Source: Burkholderia sp. FERM BP-3421 (GTDB taxonomy: Bacteria; Pseudomonadota; Gammaproteobacteria; Burkholderiales; Burkholderiaceae). From it: a DNA stretch of 64,000 nt. How positions within the stretch are numbered: the stretch's first letter is position 1; every line of letters starts with the position of its first letter. This document shows, piece after piece, positions 46,517 to 55,621 of the stretch. Location of the stretch: positions 1,612,001-1,676,000 of the forward strand of contig NZ_CP117781.1 in NCBI RefSeq assembly GCF_028657905.1, in the 5' to 3' direction. Position numbers and translations under genes: made by a program. The notes below the pieces were generated by a model. That model did not search any database. It had not been told where the DNA came from and saw only the letters and a program-made list of their open reading frames with translations.

Positions 46517-46651
46517 CGGGGTGGCGGTGATCCCATTTTTTGAAGACAATCCGGCAACCGGCGCTCCGCGTCCGGCATGCCGGCTCCGTGCGTCCGCGCC
46601 TGGCCGGCGCGGCGTATTCCGAAACCTGAGAGCAGACTCTTGAACGAGGAG

Positions 46652-47761
46652 ATGAAGTTGCGCGCAAAAATGATCCTGGCGCTGGCGGCGGCCGTTCCGG
46701 CCGCTGCGTTCGCGCAGTCGAGCGTGACCTTGTACGGCCGTATCGACGGCGGCATCGAATACCTGAACCACATCGCGAACCCGTCGGGCGGCAGTTCGAG
46801 CCGCTGGAGCGCCGAGAGCGGCGACTGGGGCACCAGCATGTTCGGCCTGAAGGGCGTCGAAGACCTGGGCGGCGGCCTGTCGTCGATCTTCAACCTGGAG
46901 ACCGCGTTCCAGGTCATGAACGGCACCACGGGCGGCGGCCGGATGTTCTCGCGGCGCGCGTTCGTCGGCCTCAAGAGCAACGAGTGGGGCACCGTCCAGG
47001 CCGGCCGCAACCTGTTCATCGACAGCGACGGCGTGTGGGAATTCGATCCGTTCGTCCAGCAGGCGTTTTCGTCGGCGTCGCTGGTGCGCGGCCGCAACTG
47101 GCAGCAGACCAGCAACAACATCGAGTATCACAGCCCGGTGTTCGGCGGCTTCGACATCCAGGGGCAATACGCGTTCGGCAATCAGTCGCGCGGCTTCAAC
47201 TACGGCGCGCCGAACGACTTCGGCCGCTCGGACGGCATCATGATCTCGTATCACTCTCCGCTGCTCGACGTGCGCGGGATCTACGACGAGCTGCGCGATG
47301 CGAACGGTCGTTTCAGCAATGTGTTCACCAGTTCGCGCGAATATTTCGTCGGCGCGAACGTGAAGGTGCAGCAGTTCAAGATCCAGGGCGCGTATACGCA
47401 TTACTCGGCGCCGGATACGCCGGCGGGCCTCGCCGATCGCGCCGATCACTTCTGGCTCGGCGCGACCTACCAGGCGACGCCGCAGTGGGCGGTGACGGGC
47501 GGCGGCTACTACATCCGCGTCGGCAGCGGCGGCGGCGACGCGTCGCACGATCCGTCCGGCCACGCGATGCTGTATGCGCTCGGCACGACCTACAACCTGT
47601 CGAAGCGGACCTTCCTGTACGGCACGGTCGCCTACGTGCGCAACGGCGGGAACTCGAATTTCTCGCTGCTCGCGACGCCGCGCGACGCGAGCCCCAACAC
47701 GAGCCCGCTCGCGGGCGAATCGCAGACGGGCGCGTACATCGGGATGATGCACAACTTCTGA
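46652..47761 (+). CDS. Gram-negative porin (OmpC/Porin_4 family)
   Basis: The ATG at 46652 follows ACGAGGAG. The 369-residue protein has a Sec signal (MILALAAAVPAAAFA, cleavage at AFAQS) and the typical start of beta-proteobacterial trimeric porins, SSVTLYGRIDGGIEYLNH. Other signatures are GLKGVEDLGGGLSSIFNLE, the RRAFVGLKSNEWGTVQAGR strand with the constriction-loop region FDPFVQQAF, and a C-terminal aromatic (MMHNF). It forms a 16-strand general-diffusion channel in the outer membrane. It is a single gene with its own terminator-isolated promoter; Burkholderia genomes encode many paralogues, so specificity is unknown. Confidence 0.96.
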   Translation: MKLRAKMILALAAAVPAAAFAQSSVTLYGRIDGGIEYLNHIANPSGGSSSRWSAESGDWGTSMFGLKGVEDLGGGLSSIFNLETAFQVMNGTTGGGRMFSRRAFVGLKSNEWGTVQAGRNLFIDSDGVWEFDPFVQQAFSSASLVRGRNWQQTSNNIEYHSPVFGGFDIQGQYAFGNQSRGFNYGAPNDFGRSDGIMISYHSPLLDVRGIYDELRDANGRFSNVFTSSREYFVGANVKVQQFKIQGAYTHYSAPDTPAGLADRADHFWLGATYQATPQWAVTGGGYYIRVGSGGGDASHDPSGHAMLYALGTTYNLSKRTFLYGTVAYVRNGGNSNFSLLATPRDASPNTSPLAGESQTGAYIGMMHNF

Positions 47762-47840
47762 ACCCGACCGCGCGCGGCGCGAGATCGCCGCGCCGCGCAG
47801 CCGATCCACAGTACTGCTCATTGATTGACGGAGTCACAGC

Positions 47841-48712
47841 ATGCGTCTCGACAACGAAACCGAAAGCCAGAACGTCGAGGACCGCCGCGGGGGGCGGCGG
47901 GTTCGGCGGGCGGCGCGCGACCGTCGGCATCGGCACGCTCGTGGTGGCGTTGGCGGCGTCGTACTTCCTCGGCATCGATCCGCGCGTGATCATCCAGGGC
48001 GCGTCGATGCTGCAAGGCGGCGCGCCGGCCCCGTCCGCGCCGCCCGCGGCGCAGCAGGCGCGCGCGGCCGACGCGCCGGCCGTCTTCACGCGCAAGGTGC
48101 TCGGCAACATCGAACGCACCTGGCAGACCGTGTTCCAGACCCAGCTGCACGCGCAGTACGTCGCGCCGACGCTCGTGATGTATACAGGCAGCACGCCCAC
48201 CGCGTGCGGCAACGGGCAGGCCGCGATGGGGCCGTTCTACTGCCCGGCGGACCAGAAGATCTACATCGACCTCGGGTTCTATCGCGAGTTGCGCGATCGA
48301 TTCGGCGCGGGCGGCGATTTCGCGCAGGCCTACGTGATCGCGCACGAGGTCGGGCATCACGTGCAGAAGCTGCTCGGCATTTCCGACAAGGTCGACGCGA
48401 CGCGCGCGCGGGCGGGCCGCGTGCAGGGGAACTGGCTGTCGGTGCGGCTCGAACTGCAGGCCGACTGCTTCGCCGGGGTCTGGGCGAACAACGCGCAGCG
48501 CGCGAACCGGCAACTGCTCGAAGCGGGCGACCTGGAGCAGGGGGCTGAACGCGGCCGCCGCGATCGGCGACGACCGCCTCCAGAAGCAGAGCCAGGGCTA
48601 CGTGGTGCCCGACGCGTTCACCCACGGTTCGAGCGAACAGCGCGTGTACTGGCTGCGGCGCGGGCTGGACAGCGGCGACGTGCGGCAATGCGACACCTTC
48701 GCCGCGCGCTGA
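47841..48712 (+). pseudogene. Neutral zinc metallopeptidase (YpfJ/KPN_02809 family), two frameshifts in G runs
   Basis: The start at 47841 encodes MRLDNETESQNVEDRR, the family's usual beginning. In the G6 run at 47889-47894 one base too many diverts the frame; restoring it gives a Gly-rich stretch, the membrane helix VGIGTLVVALAASYFLG and a periplasmic peptidase domain with the zinc motif AYVIAHEVGHHVQKLLGI and LELQADCFAGVWAN. A second extra base in the G5 run at 48540-48544 breaks it again; without it the reading continues LNAAAAIGDDRLQKQ to QCDTFAAR and a TGA at 48712, the normal end. The intact protein would be about 290 residues. Two independent G-run insertions in one gene suggest miscalled bases as much as real decay. 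Confidence 0.85.
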
Positions 48713-48730
48713 CGGGCGCCCCGCGCCGCG

Positions 48731-49480
48731 TCAGTTCCCGGCGCCCGTCAGCAGCACCGGGTCGGCCCGGTACAGCGCCGGTAGCATCTGTTTCAGCGCG
48801 CTGATCTTCGGGAGGTCGTTGAAGGCGATGTACGGCGCGTCCGGGTGCTGCGCGAGGTAATCCTGGTGATACGCCTCGGCCGGATAAAAACCTTTGTAGT
48901 CCTCGATGCGCGTGACGATCGGCGCGCCGAACACGCGCGCCGCGCCGAGCTGCGCGACGTAGTCGCGGGCCACGGCGCGCTGCGCCGGCGTGGTCGGGAA
49001 GATCGCGGAACGGTACTGGGTGCCGTGGTCGGGGCCCTGGTAGTCGAGCTGGGTCGGATTGTGGGCGACCGAGAAAAACACCTGCAGCAGGCGCCCGTAG
49101 CTGATCTGCGCCGGGTCGTAGTCGACCCGGATCGATTCCGCGTGACCGGTGCCGCCGTCGCTGACCAATTCGTAGTGGGCGGTTTCAGCCACGCCGCCCG
49201 CATAGCCGGCCACCACCCGGCGCACGCCGCGCACGTGCTCGAACACGCCCTGCATGCCCCAGAAGCAGCCGCCCGCGAGCACGGCGGTCTCGGTGCGCGC
49301 CGCGCCGGCCGGCTCGTCATGGGCCGGGGCCGGCAGCGCGACGGCGGGCTCGGCCGGGCGCGCGGCGTGCTGCCAGACGAGCGCCAGCGCCGCGATCGCC
49401 AGCGCGCCGGCCGTCCTGAGGCCGGGTGCGCGCCAGCCGCGCGCTCGCGCCGGCGTGGATTGAGTTGCTTGCGTCTTCAC
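48731..49480 (-). CDS. msrA: Peptide methionine-(S)-sulfoxide reductase MsrA, exported
   Basis: A 249-residue protein with an N-terminal hydrophobic signal/anchor (GALAIAALALVWQHAARPAEP) ahead of a full MsrA domain. The catalytic motif GGCFWGMQ is present with its nucleophile Cys, along with TGHAESIRVDYDP and the GTQYRSAIF sequence. It reduces S-form methionine sulfoxide in proteins, and the signal places it in the periplasm, like msrB next to it. Before the IS5-family insertion it lay about 36 bp behind dipZ on the same strand and was probably the last gene of an msrB-dipZ-msrA operon. The insertion now separates it from that promoter. Confidence 0.94.
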   Translation of the reverse strand: MKTQATQSTPARARGWRAPGLRTAGALAIAALALVWQHAARPAEPAVALPAPAHDEPAGAARTETAVLAGGCFWGMQGVFEHVRGVRRVVAGYAGGVAETAHYELVSDGGTGHAESIRVDYDPAQISYGRLLQVFFSVAHNPTQLDYQGPDHGTQYRSAIFPTTPAQRAVARDYVAQLGAARVFGAPIVTRIEDYKGFYPAEAYHQDYLAQHPDAPYIAFNDLPKISALKQMLPALYRADPVLLTGAGN

Positions 49481-49520
49481 GATGAAACCTCCTGGATGGA
49501 TGAGCGAGCCGAGGCCCTAG

Positions 49521-50872
49521 CAGGCTGTTGAATTTGGATACGGTGTAAACGGGCCCTGAGGGCGGTGCGTTAGAGATATCGTGTTCATGATCTTGAGCAG
49601 GCGAGAGCGATGCGCGGAATGGACGAGATGCAAGAACCGCTGTTCACGACGGTGAAGCTGGAAGACTTCGTGCCGGCCGATCATCCGTTGCGACCGCTTC
49701 GGTTGCTGGTCAATCAAGCGCTGAAGCGACTTAACGGATTGTTCGGCACGATTTATGCGGACAGCGGCCGTGCGTCGATTCCCCCCCCGAGAAGCTGCTG
49801 CGTGCGTTGCTGCTGCAGGTGCTGTACTCGGTGCGCAGCGAGCGCATGCTGATGGAGCAGATGCGCTACAACCTGCTGTTCCGCTGGTTCGTCGGACTGG
49901 CGATCGAAGACGCCGTCTGGGACCACTCGGTGTTCTCCAAGAACCGGGATCGTCTGCTCGAGCACGAAGTGGTCGAAGCGTTCTTTACCGAAGTCATGAG
50001 CTTGGCCGACAAGCAAGGGCTGCTCTCCAGAGAACACTTCTCGGTTGATGGCACGCTGATCCAGGCGTGGGCCAGCCACAAGAGCTTCCGGCCCAAGGAC
50101 GGTTCGGACGATCCACCGGCCGGCGGTGGCCGCAATGTCGACACCGACTGGAAGGGCAAGCGGCGCAGCAACGACACGCATGAATCGAGCACTGATCCGG
50201 ATGCGCGCCTGTTCCGAAAGGGGCGGCAAAGCGGAGCCATCCTTTGTTATCAGGGGCACATCCTGATGGAGAACCGCTCGGGCTTGGTGGTGGGCGCAGT
50301 GGTCAGTCACGCGGACGGTTTCGGCGAACGCGCGAGTGCATTGCGCCTGCTCGATTGCGTACCGGGTCGTCACGCCAAGACGCTCGGTGCCGACAAGGGT
50401 TACGACATGCGCGACTTTGTGCGGGATTGCCGAACGCGCAAAGTGACGCCGCACGTCGCGCGCAACGACACGCATCAAGGCGGCAGCGCGATCGACGGAC
50501 GGACGTCGCGGCACGCCGGTTATGGCATCAGCCAAGTGATTCGCAAGCGCATCGAAGAGCACTTCGGCTGGGGCAAGACCGTCGGCAGGATTCGGCAGAC
50601 CGCGTATCGCGGCATCAAGCGGGTCGACCAGCACTTCAAGCTGACGATGCTGGCGAGCAACCTGACTCGAATGGCCCGAATACTGGCAGCGGTGCCGCAA
50701 GGAGCCACGCGATGAGCCGCCCGAGCGCAGCAGTTGCGTGGCAACGCGCCGGCCGGTCCGCTCTCCAGCGGCGCATCCGGCACGATCCGTCTGCAACTCA
50801 GCGGCCAATCGCATACGAAACCCTTTTAAACCGTGCCCCGATCGCCAAAGCGAGGCGCTTTTCAACAGCCTG
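49521..50872. mobile_element. IS5-family insertion sequence, 1352 bp, with CTAG target duplication
   Basis: Terminal inverted repeats CAGGCTGTTGAA (49521-49532) and TTCAACAGCCTG (50861-50872) bound the element. The 4-bp direct repeat CTAG stands at 49517-49520 and 50873-50876, the YTAR type of target typical of IS5 relatives. It carries one frameshifted transposase gene on the plus strand, starting 90 bp inside the left end. It sits between dipZ and msrA, and the right-hand CTAG supplies the dipZ stop codon. Both ends look undamaged, so it arrived fairly recently. Confidence 0.93.
49610..50715 (+). pseudogene. IS5-family transposase (DUF772 plus DDE domain), frameshifted
   Basis: Translation begins MRGMDEMQEPLFTTVKLEDF, the usual start of this IS5 branch, and runs to the C8 run at 49781-49788, where the frame is lost (I-P-P then E-K expected). 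The rest is intact in another frame from about 49790: LLRALLLQVLYSVRSERMLM, the first catalytic Asp in HFSVDGTLIQAWASHKSF, the second in GADKGYDMRDF, and the final Glu region VIRKRIEEHFGWGKTVGRIR. A correction of one missing or two extra C would restore it. A programmed frameshift at the C run cannot be excluded, but the long C tract is also where base calling fails. Confidence 0.85.
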
Positions 50873-52693
50873 CTAGCCGAACGTGAAGGCGAACGCCTGC
50901 ACGCCGGGGTCGAGAAACTCGACCGAGAAGGTGTGGTCGGCGACGTCGCCGGGCTGGCGCACCAGCTGGTAGAGCCGCTGGGCGACCACCGTGCCGTTGC
51001 CGGCCGCGTCCACGTCGGTGCCGTGCGCCGCGCCCGGCGCCGCGCCGTCGACGCGCACCCGGAACCGCACCGGCCGCCCGTCGGCGCCGGGCCCGAGCAC
51101 GAGGTGCAGGTCGCGCGCATGGAAGCGGTAGATCAGGGCGCCGCCCGGTTGCGCGAGCGTGGCGTGTTCCGCGCCGATGCGCCACGCGCCGTCGAAGCCC
51201 CAGTCGTTGACGTCGAGCCGCGTCGGCGTCGTGTAGCGGCGCACGGCGTCGCGCGCGGCCCCGCCCGGCGACGCGAAGTTCTCCGCGCGCGCATAGCCGA
51301 CGTAGGTTTCCGGCGAGCGCATGTCGTCGGGATCGGCGGCCGCCTGCACGCCTTGCGCGGCCATGCCGTCGAGGCCGGTGGCGACCCGCGCGGCGTCCGC
51401 GTGGCCGGCTTCGACCAGCAGCTGCTGGATCACCTGCTCCGAACGCGCGTAGTTCCCCTCGCCGAAGTGGTGGTAGCGCACGCGCCCCTGGGCGTCGACG
51501 AAGTAGTGCGCGGGCCAGTACTGGTTGTCGAAGCCGCGCCAGATCGCATAGTTGTTGTCGATCGCGACCGGATAATCGATGCCGAGATCGCGGATCGCCT
51601 TGCGCACGTTGGCCGGATCGCGCTCGAACGCGAACTCGGGCGCATGCACGCCGATCACCACGAGCCCCTGGTCGCGGTACTTCGCGGCCCATGCCTTCAC
51701 GTAGGGCAGCGTGCGCAGGCAGTTGATGCAGGAATAGGTCCAGAAATCGATCAGCACGACCTTGCCGCGCAGGGCGGCCGCGCTGAGCGGCGGCGAGTTC
51801 AGCCATTGCACCGCGCCGTCCAGCGACGGCAGCCGGCCCTCGACCGGCAACGCGCTCGCGTCGACCCGCAGCATGCCCGGCGCGGCCTGCATCATCGCGC
51901 CGCCTGCGGCCGCGTTCGACGGTGCGCCGCCGGCCTCGGTCGAGGCGCGCATCGCGCCGCCGCCGCCGTCCGATCCGAGCCGGTTGACGAGCGCCTGCTC
52001 GAGGCCGCCCGTCGCGACCGTCGAGACGCGGGCCAGCACGCCGGTGTCGAGACCGAGCGCGATCGCGCCGACCCCGCCCAGCATCGCGACGCCGATCCCG
52101 CGCCGCACCCATTCGCCCGCGCCGAGCGAACGCTTGAGCGTGGCGAACAGCTTGCCGCCGACCAGCAGCGCGGCGGCGAGCGAGGTGGCCGCGCCGGCCG
52201 CATAGGCGATCAGCAGCAGCGTGGTGCCGACGCTCGCGCCGCGCAGCGCGGCGCCCGTCAGCACGAGGCCGAGGATCGGCCCGGCGCAGGGCGCCCACAG
52301 CAGGCCGGTCGCGACGCCGAGCAGCAGCGACGCGCCGACGCCCGCGGGCCGGCCGTCGCGCTGGGCGTGCGCGGCGAGCCGGTTGCCGAGCGCGACGAGC
52401 GGCCGGGTCAGGTGTTCGGCGACGCGCGGCGCGAGCAGCGTGATGCCGAAGGCGGCGAGCATGACGAGCGCGAGCCAGCGGCCATACTGGTTGGCCTGCG
52501 CGACCCAGCCGCCGCCGATCGCGGCGAGGGAGGCGACGGCGGCGAAGGTGAGCGCCATGCCGGCGAGCAGCGGCAGCCCGCTGCGGACGAAGGGCTGGTC
52601 GGCGCGCGCGAATACGAACGGCAGCACGGGCAGGATGCACGGGCTCAGGATCGTGAGGACGCCGCCGAGATAAGCGAGAACGATCAGCAACAT
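50873..52693 (-). CDS. dipZ: DipZ-type thiol:disulfide transporter (CcdA-like membrane domain plus thioredoxin domain)
   Basis: The 606-residue protein has six or seven hydrophobic helices carrying the CcdA/DsbD cysteines: LSPCILPVLPF in the first helix and LLWAPCAGPILGL in the fourth. A periplasmic thioredoxin domain follows with the active site SCINCLRTLP near residues 312-322, and a C-terminal beta-sandwich domain typical of DipZ. It carries reducing power from cytoplasmic thioredoxin to the periplasm, the reductant needed by the flanking MsrA and MsrB. Its TAG stop at 50873-50875 lies inside the CTAG target duplication of the IS5-family element, so the original C-terminus is probably unchanged. 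Confidence 0.93.
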   Translation of the reverse strand: MLLIVLAYLGGVLTILSPCILPVLPFVFARADQPFVRSGLPLLAGMALTFAAVASLAAIGGGWVAQANQYGRWLALVMLAAFGITLLAPRVAEHLTRPLVALGNRLAAHAQRDGRPAGVGASLLLGVATGLLWAPCAGPILGLVLTGAALRGASVGTTLLLIAYAAGAATSLAAALLVGGKLFATLKRSLGAGEWVRRGIGVAMLGGVGAIALGLDTGVLARVSTVATGGLEQALVNRLGSDGGGGAMRASTEAGGAPSNAAAGGAMMQAAPGMLRVDASALPVEGRLPSLDGAVQWLNSPPLSAAALRGKVVLIDFWTYSCINCLRTLPYVKAWAAKYRDQGLVVIGVHAPEFAFERDPANVRKAIRDLGIDYPVAIDNNYAIWRGFDNQYWPAHYFVDAQGRVRYHHFGEGNYARSEQVIQQLLVEAGHADAARVATGLDGMAAQGVQAAADPDDMRSPETYVGYARAENFASPGGAARDAVRRYTTPTRLDVNDWGFDGAWRIGAEHATLAQPGGALIYRFHARDLHLVLGPGADGRPVRFRVRVDGAAPGAAHGTDVDAAGNGTVVAQRLYQLVRQPGDVADHTFSVEFLDPGVQAFAFTFG

Positions 52694-52718
52694 GGTGAAG
52701 ACTCCTGGCGGAATGAGG

Positions 52719-53225
52719 TCAGGCCGGCAGCGGGCGGAAGGCGAGCGCGACGCCGTTCATGCAGTAGCGCAGGCCGGTCGGCGCGGGGCCGTCGTCGAAC
52801 ACGTGGCCGAGATGACCGCCGCAGCGGCGGCAGTGCACCTCGGTGCGCTGCATGCCGAACGAGCCGTCCTCGCGGGTCGCGACCGCGTGCTCGAGCGGCG
52901 TCCAGAAGCTCGGCCAGCCGGTATGGCTGTCGAATTTCGTGCGCGACGAGAACAGGTCGAGCGCGCAGCCGGCGCAGGCGAACCGGCCGCTGCGATGCTC
53001 GTCGTTGAGCGGGCTGCTGTAGGGCGGCTCGGTGCCTTCCTCGCGCAGCACCGCGAACTGGGCCGGGGTCAGGCGTTGCCGCCACTGCGCCTCGGTATGG
53101 CTGACCTCGAAGCCGCCCGGCGCCGGCGCGGCGGGCCCGGCCGCGCGGGCCGGCCAGCGGCTCGCGGCGGCGAGCGCGGCGAGCGCCGCGCCGCCGAGGG
53201 AGAGAAAACGTCTGCGATTGGCCAT
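52719..53225 (-). CDS. msrB: Peptide methionine-(R)-sulfoxide reductase MsrB, TAT/Sec-exported
   Basis: The start at 53225 is preferred because it gives a signal peptide of twin-arginine character (MANRRRFLSLGGAALAALAA); the longer frame upstream does not. The 168-residue protein has the MsrB fold: GTEPPYSSPLNDEHRSG, zinc cysteines in FACAGC and HCRRCGG, the conserved SHTGWPSFWTP, and the catalytic Cys in GLRYCMNGVALAF. It reduces R-form methionine sulfoxide in periplasmic proteins. It lies 25 bp ahead of dipZ and is the first gene of the minus-strand unit; a response-regulator gene diverges 184 bp away. Confidence 0.94.
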   Translation of the reverse strand: MANRRRFLSLGGAALAALAAASRWPARAAGPAAPAPGGFEVSHTEAQWRQRLTPAQFAVLREEGTEPPYSSPLNDEHRSGRFACAGCALDLFSSRTKFDSHTGWPSFWTPLEHAVATREDGSFGMQRTEVHCRRCGGHLGHVFDDGPAPTGLRYCMNGVALAFRPLPA

Positions 53226-53408
53226 GATGGACTCCTTGCGACGGGTACGATGGAACATGCGCCTATCGTAGAAATACCGTGGTGTCGAAGTCCTCACGGA
53301 AAGTTAAATTAAATGTGATAACTCCCGAGCCGGAAAATCTGCACAATGACGGACCGGCGGATCATTCGCCCCTTATTTTCATTTGCGCGCGATGGCGCGC
53401 GGACTGTC

Positions 53409-54134
53409 ATGGATCGACCGAAACGCGTACTGATCGTCGAGGACGACAACGACATCGCCAACGTCCTGAGCCTGCACCTGCGCGACGAGCGCTATGAGGT
53501 GGTGCACTGCGCGGACGGCGATGCGGGGCTGCGGCTGCTGGAGCAGGGCGGCTGGGACGCGCTGATCCTCGACCTGATGCTGCCCGGCGTCGACGGGCTC
53601 GAGATCTGCCGGCGCGCGCGCGCGATGACGCGCTACACGCCGATCATCATCACGAGCGCGCGTTCGAGCGAGGTGCACCGGATCCTCGGGCTCGAACTCG
53701 GCGCGGATGATTACCTCGCGAAGCCGTTCTCGGTGCTGGAACTGGTGGCGCGGGTCAAGGCGCTGCTGCGGCGCGTCGACGCGCTGGAGCGCAACTCGCG
53801 GCTCGACGCGGGCCGCCTGGAGCTGGGCGGGCTGTCGATCGACCCGGTGATGCGCGAGGTGACGGTGGACGGCGCGCGCATCGAGCTGACGCCGCGCGAG
53901 TTCGACCTGCTGTATTTTTTCGCGCAGCACCCGGGCAAGGTGTATTCGCGCATGGACCTGCTGAACGCGGTGTGGGGCTATCAGCACGAGGGCTACGAGC
54001 ACACCGTCAACACCCATATCAACCGGCTGCGCGCGAAGATCGAGCCCGATCCGGCCCAGCCGGCGCGCATCCTGACCGTCTGGGGGCACGGCTACAAGCT
54101 CGCGGCGCCGGACGCCGAGACGCGGGAGCCGTGA
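53409..54134 (+). CDS. OmpR family response regulator
   Basis: The start at 53409 gives MDRPKRVLIVEDDNDIANVL, a standard receiver; the longer frame from 53346 has a sequence unlike the family. The 241-residue protein has the phosphoacceptor Asp55 in LILDLMLPGVDG, the Thr/Ser and Lys switch in IITSARSS and DDYLAKPFSVLEL, and a winged helix with ELTPREFDLLYFFAQHPGKV and the HTVNTHINRLRAKIE recognition helix. The TGATG overlap with the next gene couples it to its histidine kinase. It diverges from the msrB-dipZ-msrA unit, a plausible target. Confidence 0.95.
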   Translation: MDRPKRVLIVEDDNDIANVLSLHLRDERYEVVHCADGDAGLRLLEQGGWDALILDLMLPGVDGLEICRRARAMTRYTPIIITSARSSEVHRILGLELGADDYLAKPFSVLELVARVKALLRRVDALERNSRLDAGRLELGGLSIDPVMREVTVDGARIELTPREFDLLYFFAQHPGKVYSRMDLLNAVWGYQHEGYEHTVNTHINRLRAKIEPDPAQPARILTVWGHGYKLAAPDAETREP

Positions 54135-55621
54135 TGGGACTGACACTCAGCCAGCGCCTGTCGCTCGTGTTCTCCGCGCTGCTGCTCGCGTGCTGCGGCG
54201 CGTCGGCGTGGCTGCAGATCCGCTCCAGCGACATGCACGAGAAGGAAGTCGTGCAGGGCTTGTCGCGCGGCCTGGCCGAGCACATCGCGCACAGCGCGCC
54301 GCTGATGGACGAGAACGGCCTGCGGCCCGACGCGGTGCGCCGGCTGTTCGGGCAGCTGATGGGCGTGAACCCGAGCGTGGAGGTGTACCTGCTCGACAAC
54401 GAAGGGCGCGTGAAGGGCGACGACGCGCCGGCCGGGCACGTGAAGCGCGCGCAGGTGGATCTCGGCCCGGTGCGGCGCTTCATCGCCGGCGAGCCGCTGC
54501 CGATCCTCGGCGACGATCCGCGCAGCGCCGATGCGCGCAAGGTGTTCAGCGCGGCCCCGCTGCAACTGCCGGGGCGGGCGCCGTCCGGCTATATCTACGT
54601 GGTGCTGCTCGGCGAGGCGCATGACGCGCTGGCCGCGCGGGTGGCCGCCAGCTCGGTGCTGCGCACGACGCTGTGGTCGATGGCGCTGGTCGCGCTGCTG
54701 GGGCTGCTCGCGGGCCTGATGGCGTTCGGCCTGATCACGCGCCCGCTGCGGCGGCTGACCGGTGCGATGCGCCGCTTCGATGCGGACGGCGAGCCGGACA
54801 CGCAGCCGCGGGTGCCGCGTTCGGCGGCGGCCGGCGGTCGCGACGAGATCGCGGTGCTGGAGACGACATTCGCGCAGATGGCCGACCGCCTCGGCGACCA
54901 ATGGCGCGCGCTGACGCACCAGGACCAGCAGCGCCGCGAACTGGTGGCGAACATCTCGCATGACTTGCGCACGCCGCTGACGTCGCTGCATGGTTATCTG
55001 GAGACGCTCGCGCTGAAGGCGGACACGCTCGACGATGCGGAGCGGCGGCGCTATCTCGCGATCGCGCTGGCGCAGAGCGCGAAGGTCGGGCGGCTCGCGC
55101 AGGCGCTGTTCGAACTGGCGCGGCTGGAGTCGGGCCTGGTGCGGGCGGAGCCCGAGGATTTCTCGCTGGTGGACCTGGTGCAGGACGTGTTCCAGAAGTT
55201 CGAGCTGACGGCCAAGGCGCGCCGGATCGCGCTGCGCGCCGAGATCCCGCCGCGGCTGCCCGGGGTGCGCGCGGACCTGGGCATGATCGAGCGGGTGCTG
55301 ACCAACCTGCTCGACAATGCGCTGCGCCATACGCCGGAAGACGGCACGATCGACGTGATGCTGGCGGCGCGCGACGGCGCGGTGGAGGTGACGATCGCCG
55401 ACACCGGCCCGGGCATTCCGGTCGCGCAGCGCGACGGCTTGTTCCAGCGTTCGTTCAGCGTGGACGGCGCGCCGCGCGGCGGGGGCGGGCTGGGGCTCCT
55501 GATCGTGTACCGGATGCTGGGCTTGAACCACAGCGAGATCCGGCTGATCGACGTGGCGGGGCGCGGGGCGGTGTTTCGTTTCGGGCTGCCGGCGGCGGGC
55601 GGTGGAAGCTTGGGGGCCTGA
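54134..55621 (+). CDS. Sensor histidine kinase, periplasmic-domain type
   Basis: A 495-residue kinase whose ATG overlaps the regulator stop by 1 bp. Domains in order: first helix (SLVFSALLLACCGASAWLQI), a periplasmic domain of about 140 residues, second helix (LWSMALVALLGLLAGLMAFG), a HAMP linker, DHp helix with the phosphoacceptor His276 in NISHDLRTPLTSLHGYLETL, and the ATPase with N-box LTNLLDNALRHTP, G1 IADTGPGIP and G2 GGGGLGLLIV. Sensing in the periplasm fits its position beside the methionine-sulfoxide repair genes; the signal itself is unknown. No known name can be attached from the sequence. Confidence 0.94.
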   Translation: MGLTLSQRLSLVFSALLLACCGASAWLQIRSSDMHEKEVVQGLSRGLAEHIAHSAPLMDENGLRPDAVRRLFGQLMGVNPSVEVYLLDNEGRVKGDDAPAGHVKRAQVDLGPVRRFIAGEPLPILGDDPRSADARKVFSAAPLQLPGRAPSGYIYVVLLGEAHDALAARVAASSVLRTTLWSMALVALLGLLAGLMAFGLITRPLRRLTGAMRRFDADGEPDTQPRVPRSAAAGGRDEIAVLETTFAQMADRLGDQWRALTHQDQQRRELVANISHDLRTPLTSLHGYLETLALKADTLDDAERRRYLAIALAQSAKVGRLAQALFELARLESGLVRAEPEDFSLVDLVQDVFQKFELTAKARRIALRAEIPPRLPGVRADLGMIERVLTNLLDNALRHTPEDGTIDVMLAARDGAVEVTIADTGPGIPVAQRDGLFQRSFSVDGAPRGGGGLGLLIVYRMLGLNHSEIRLIDVAGRGAVFRFGLPAAGGGSLGA

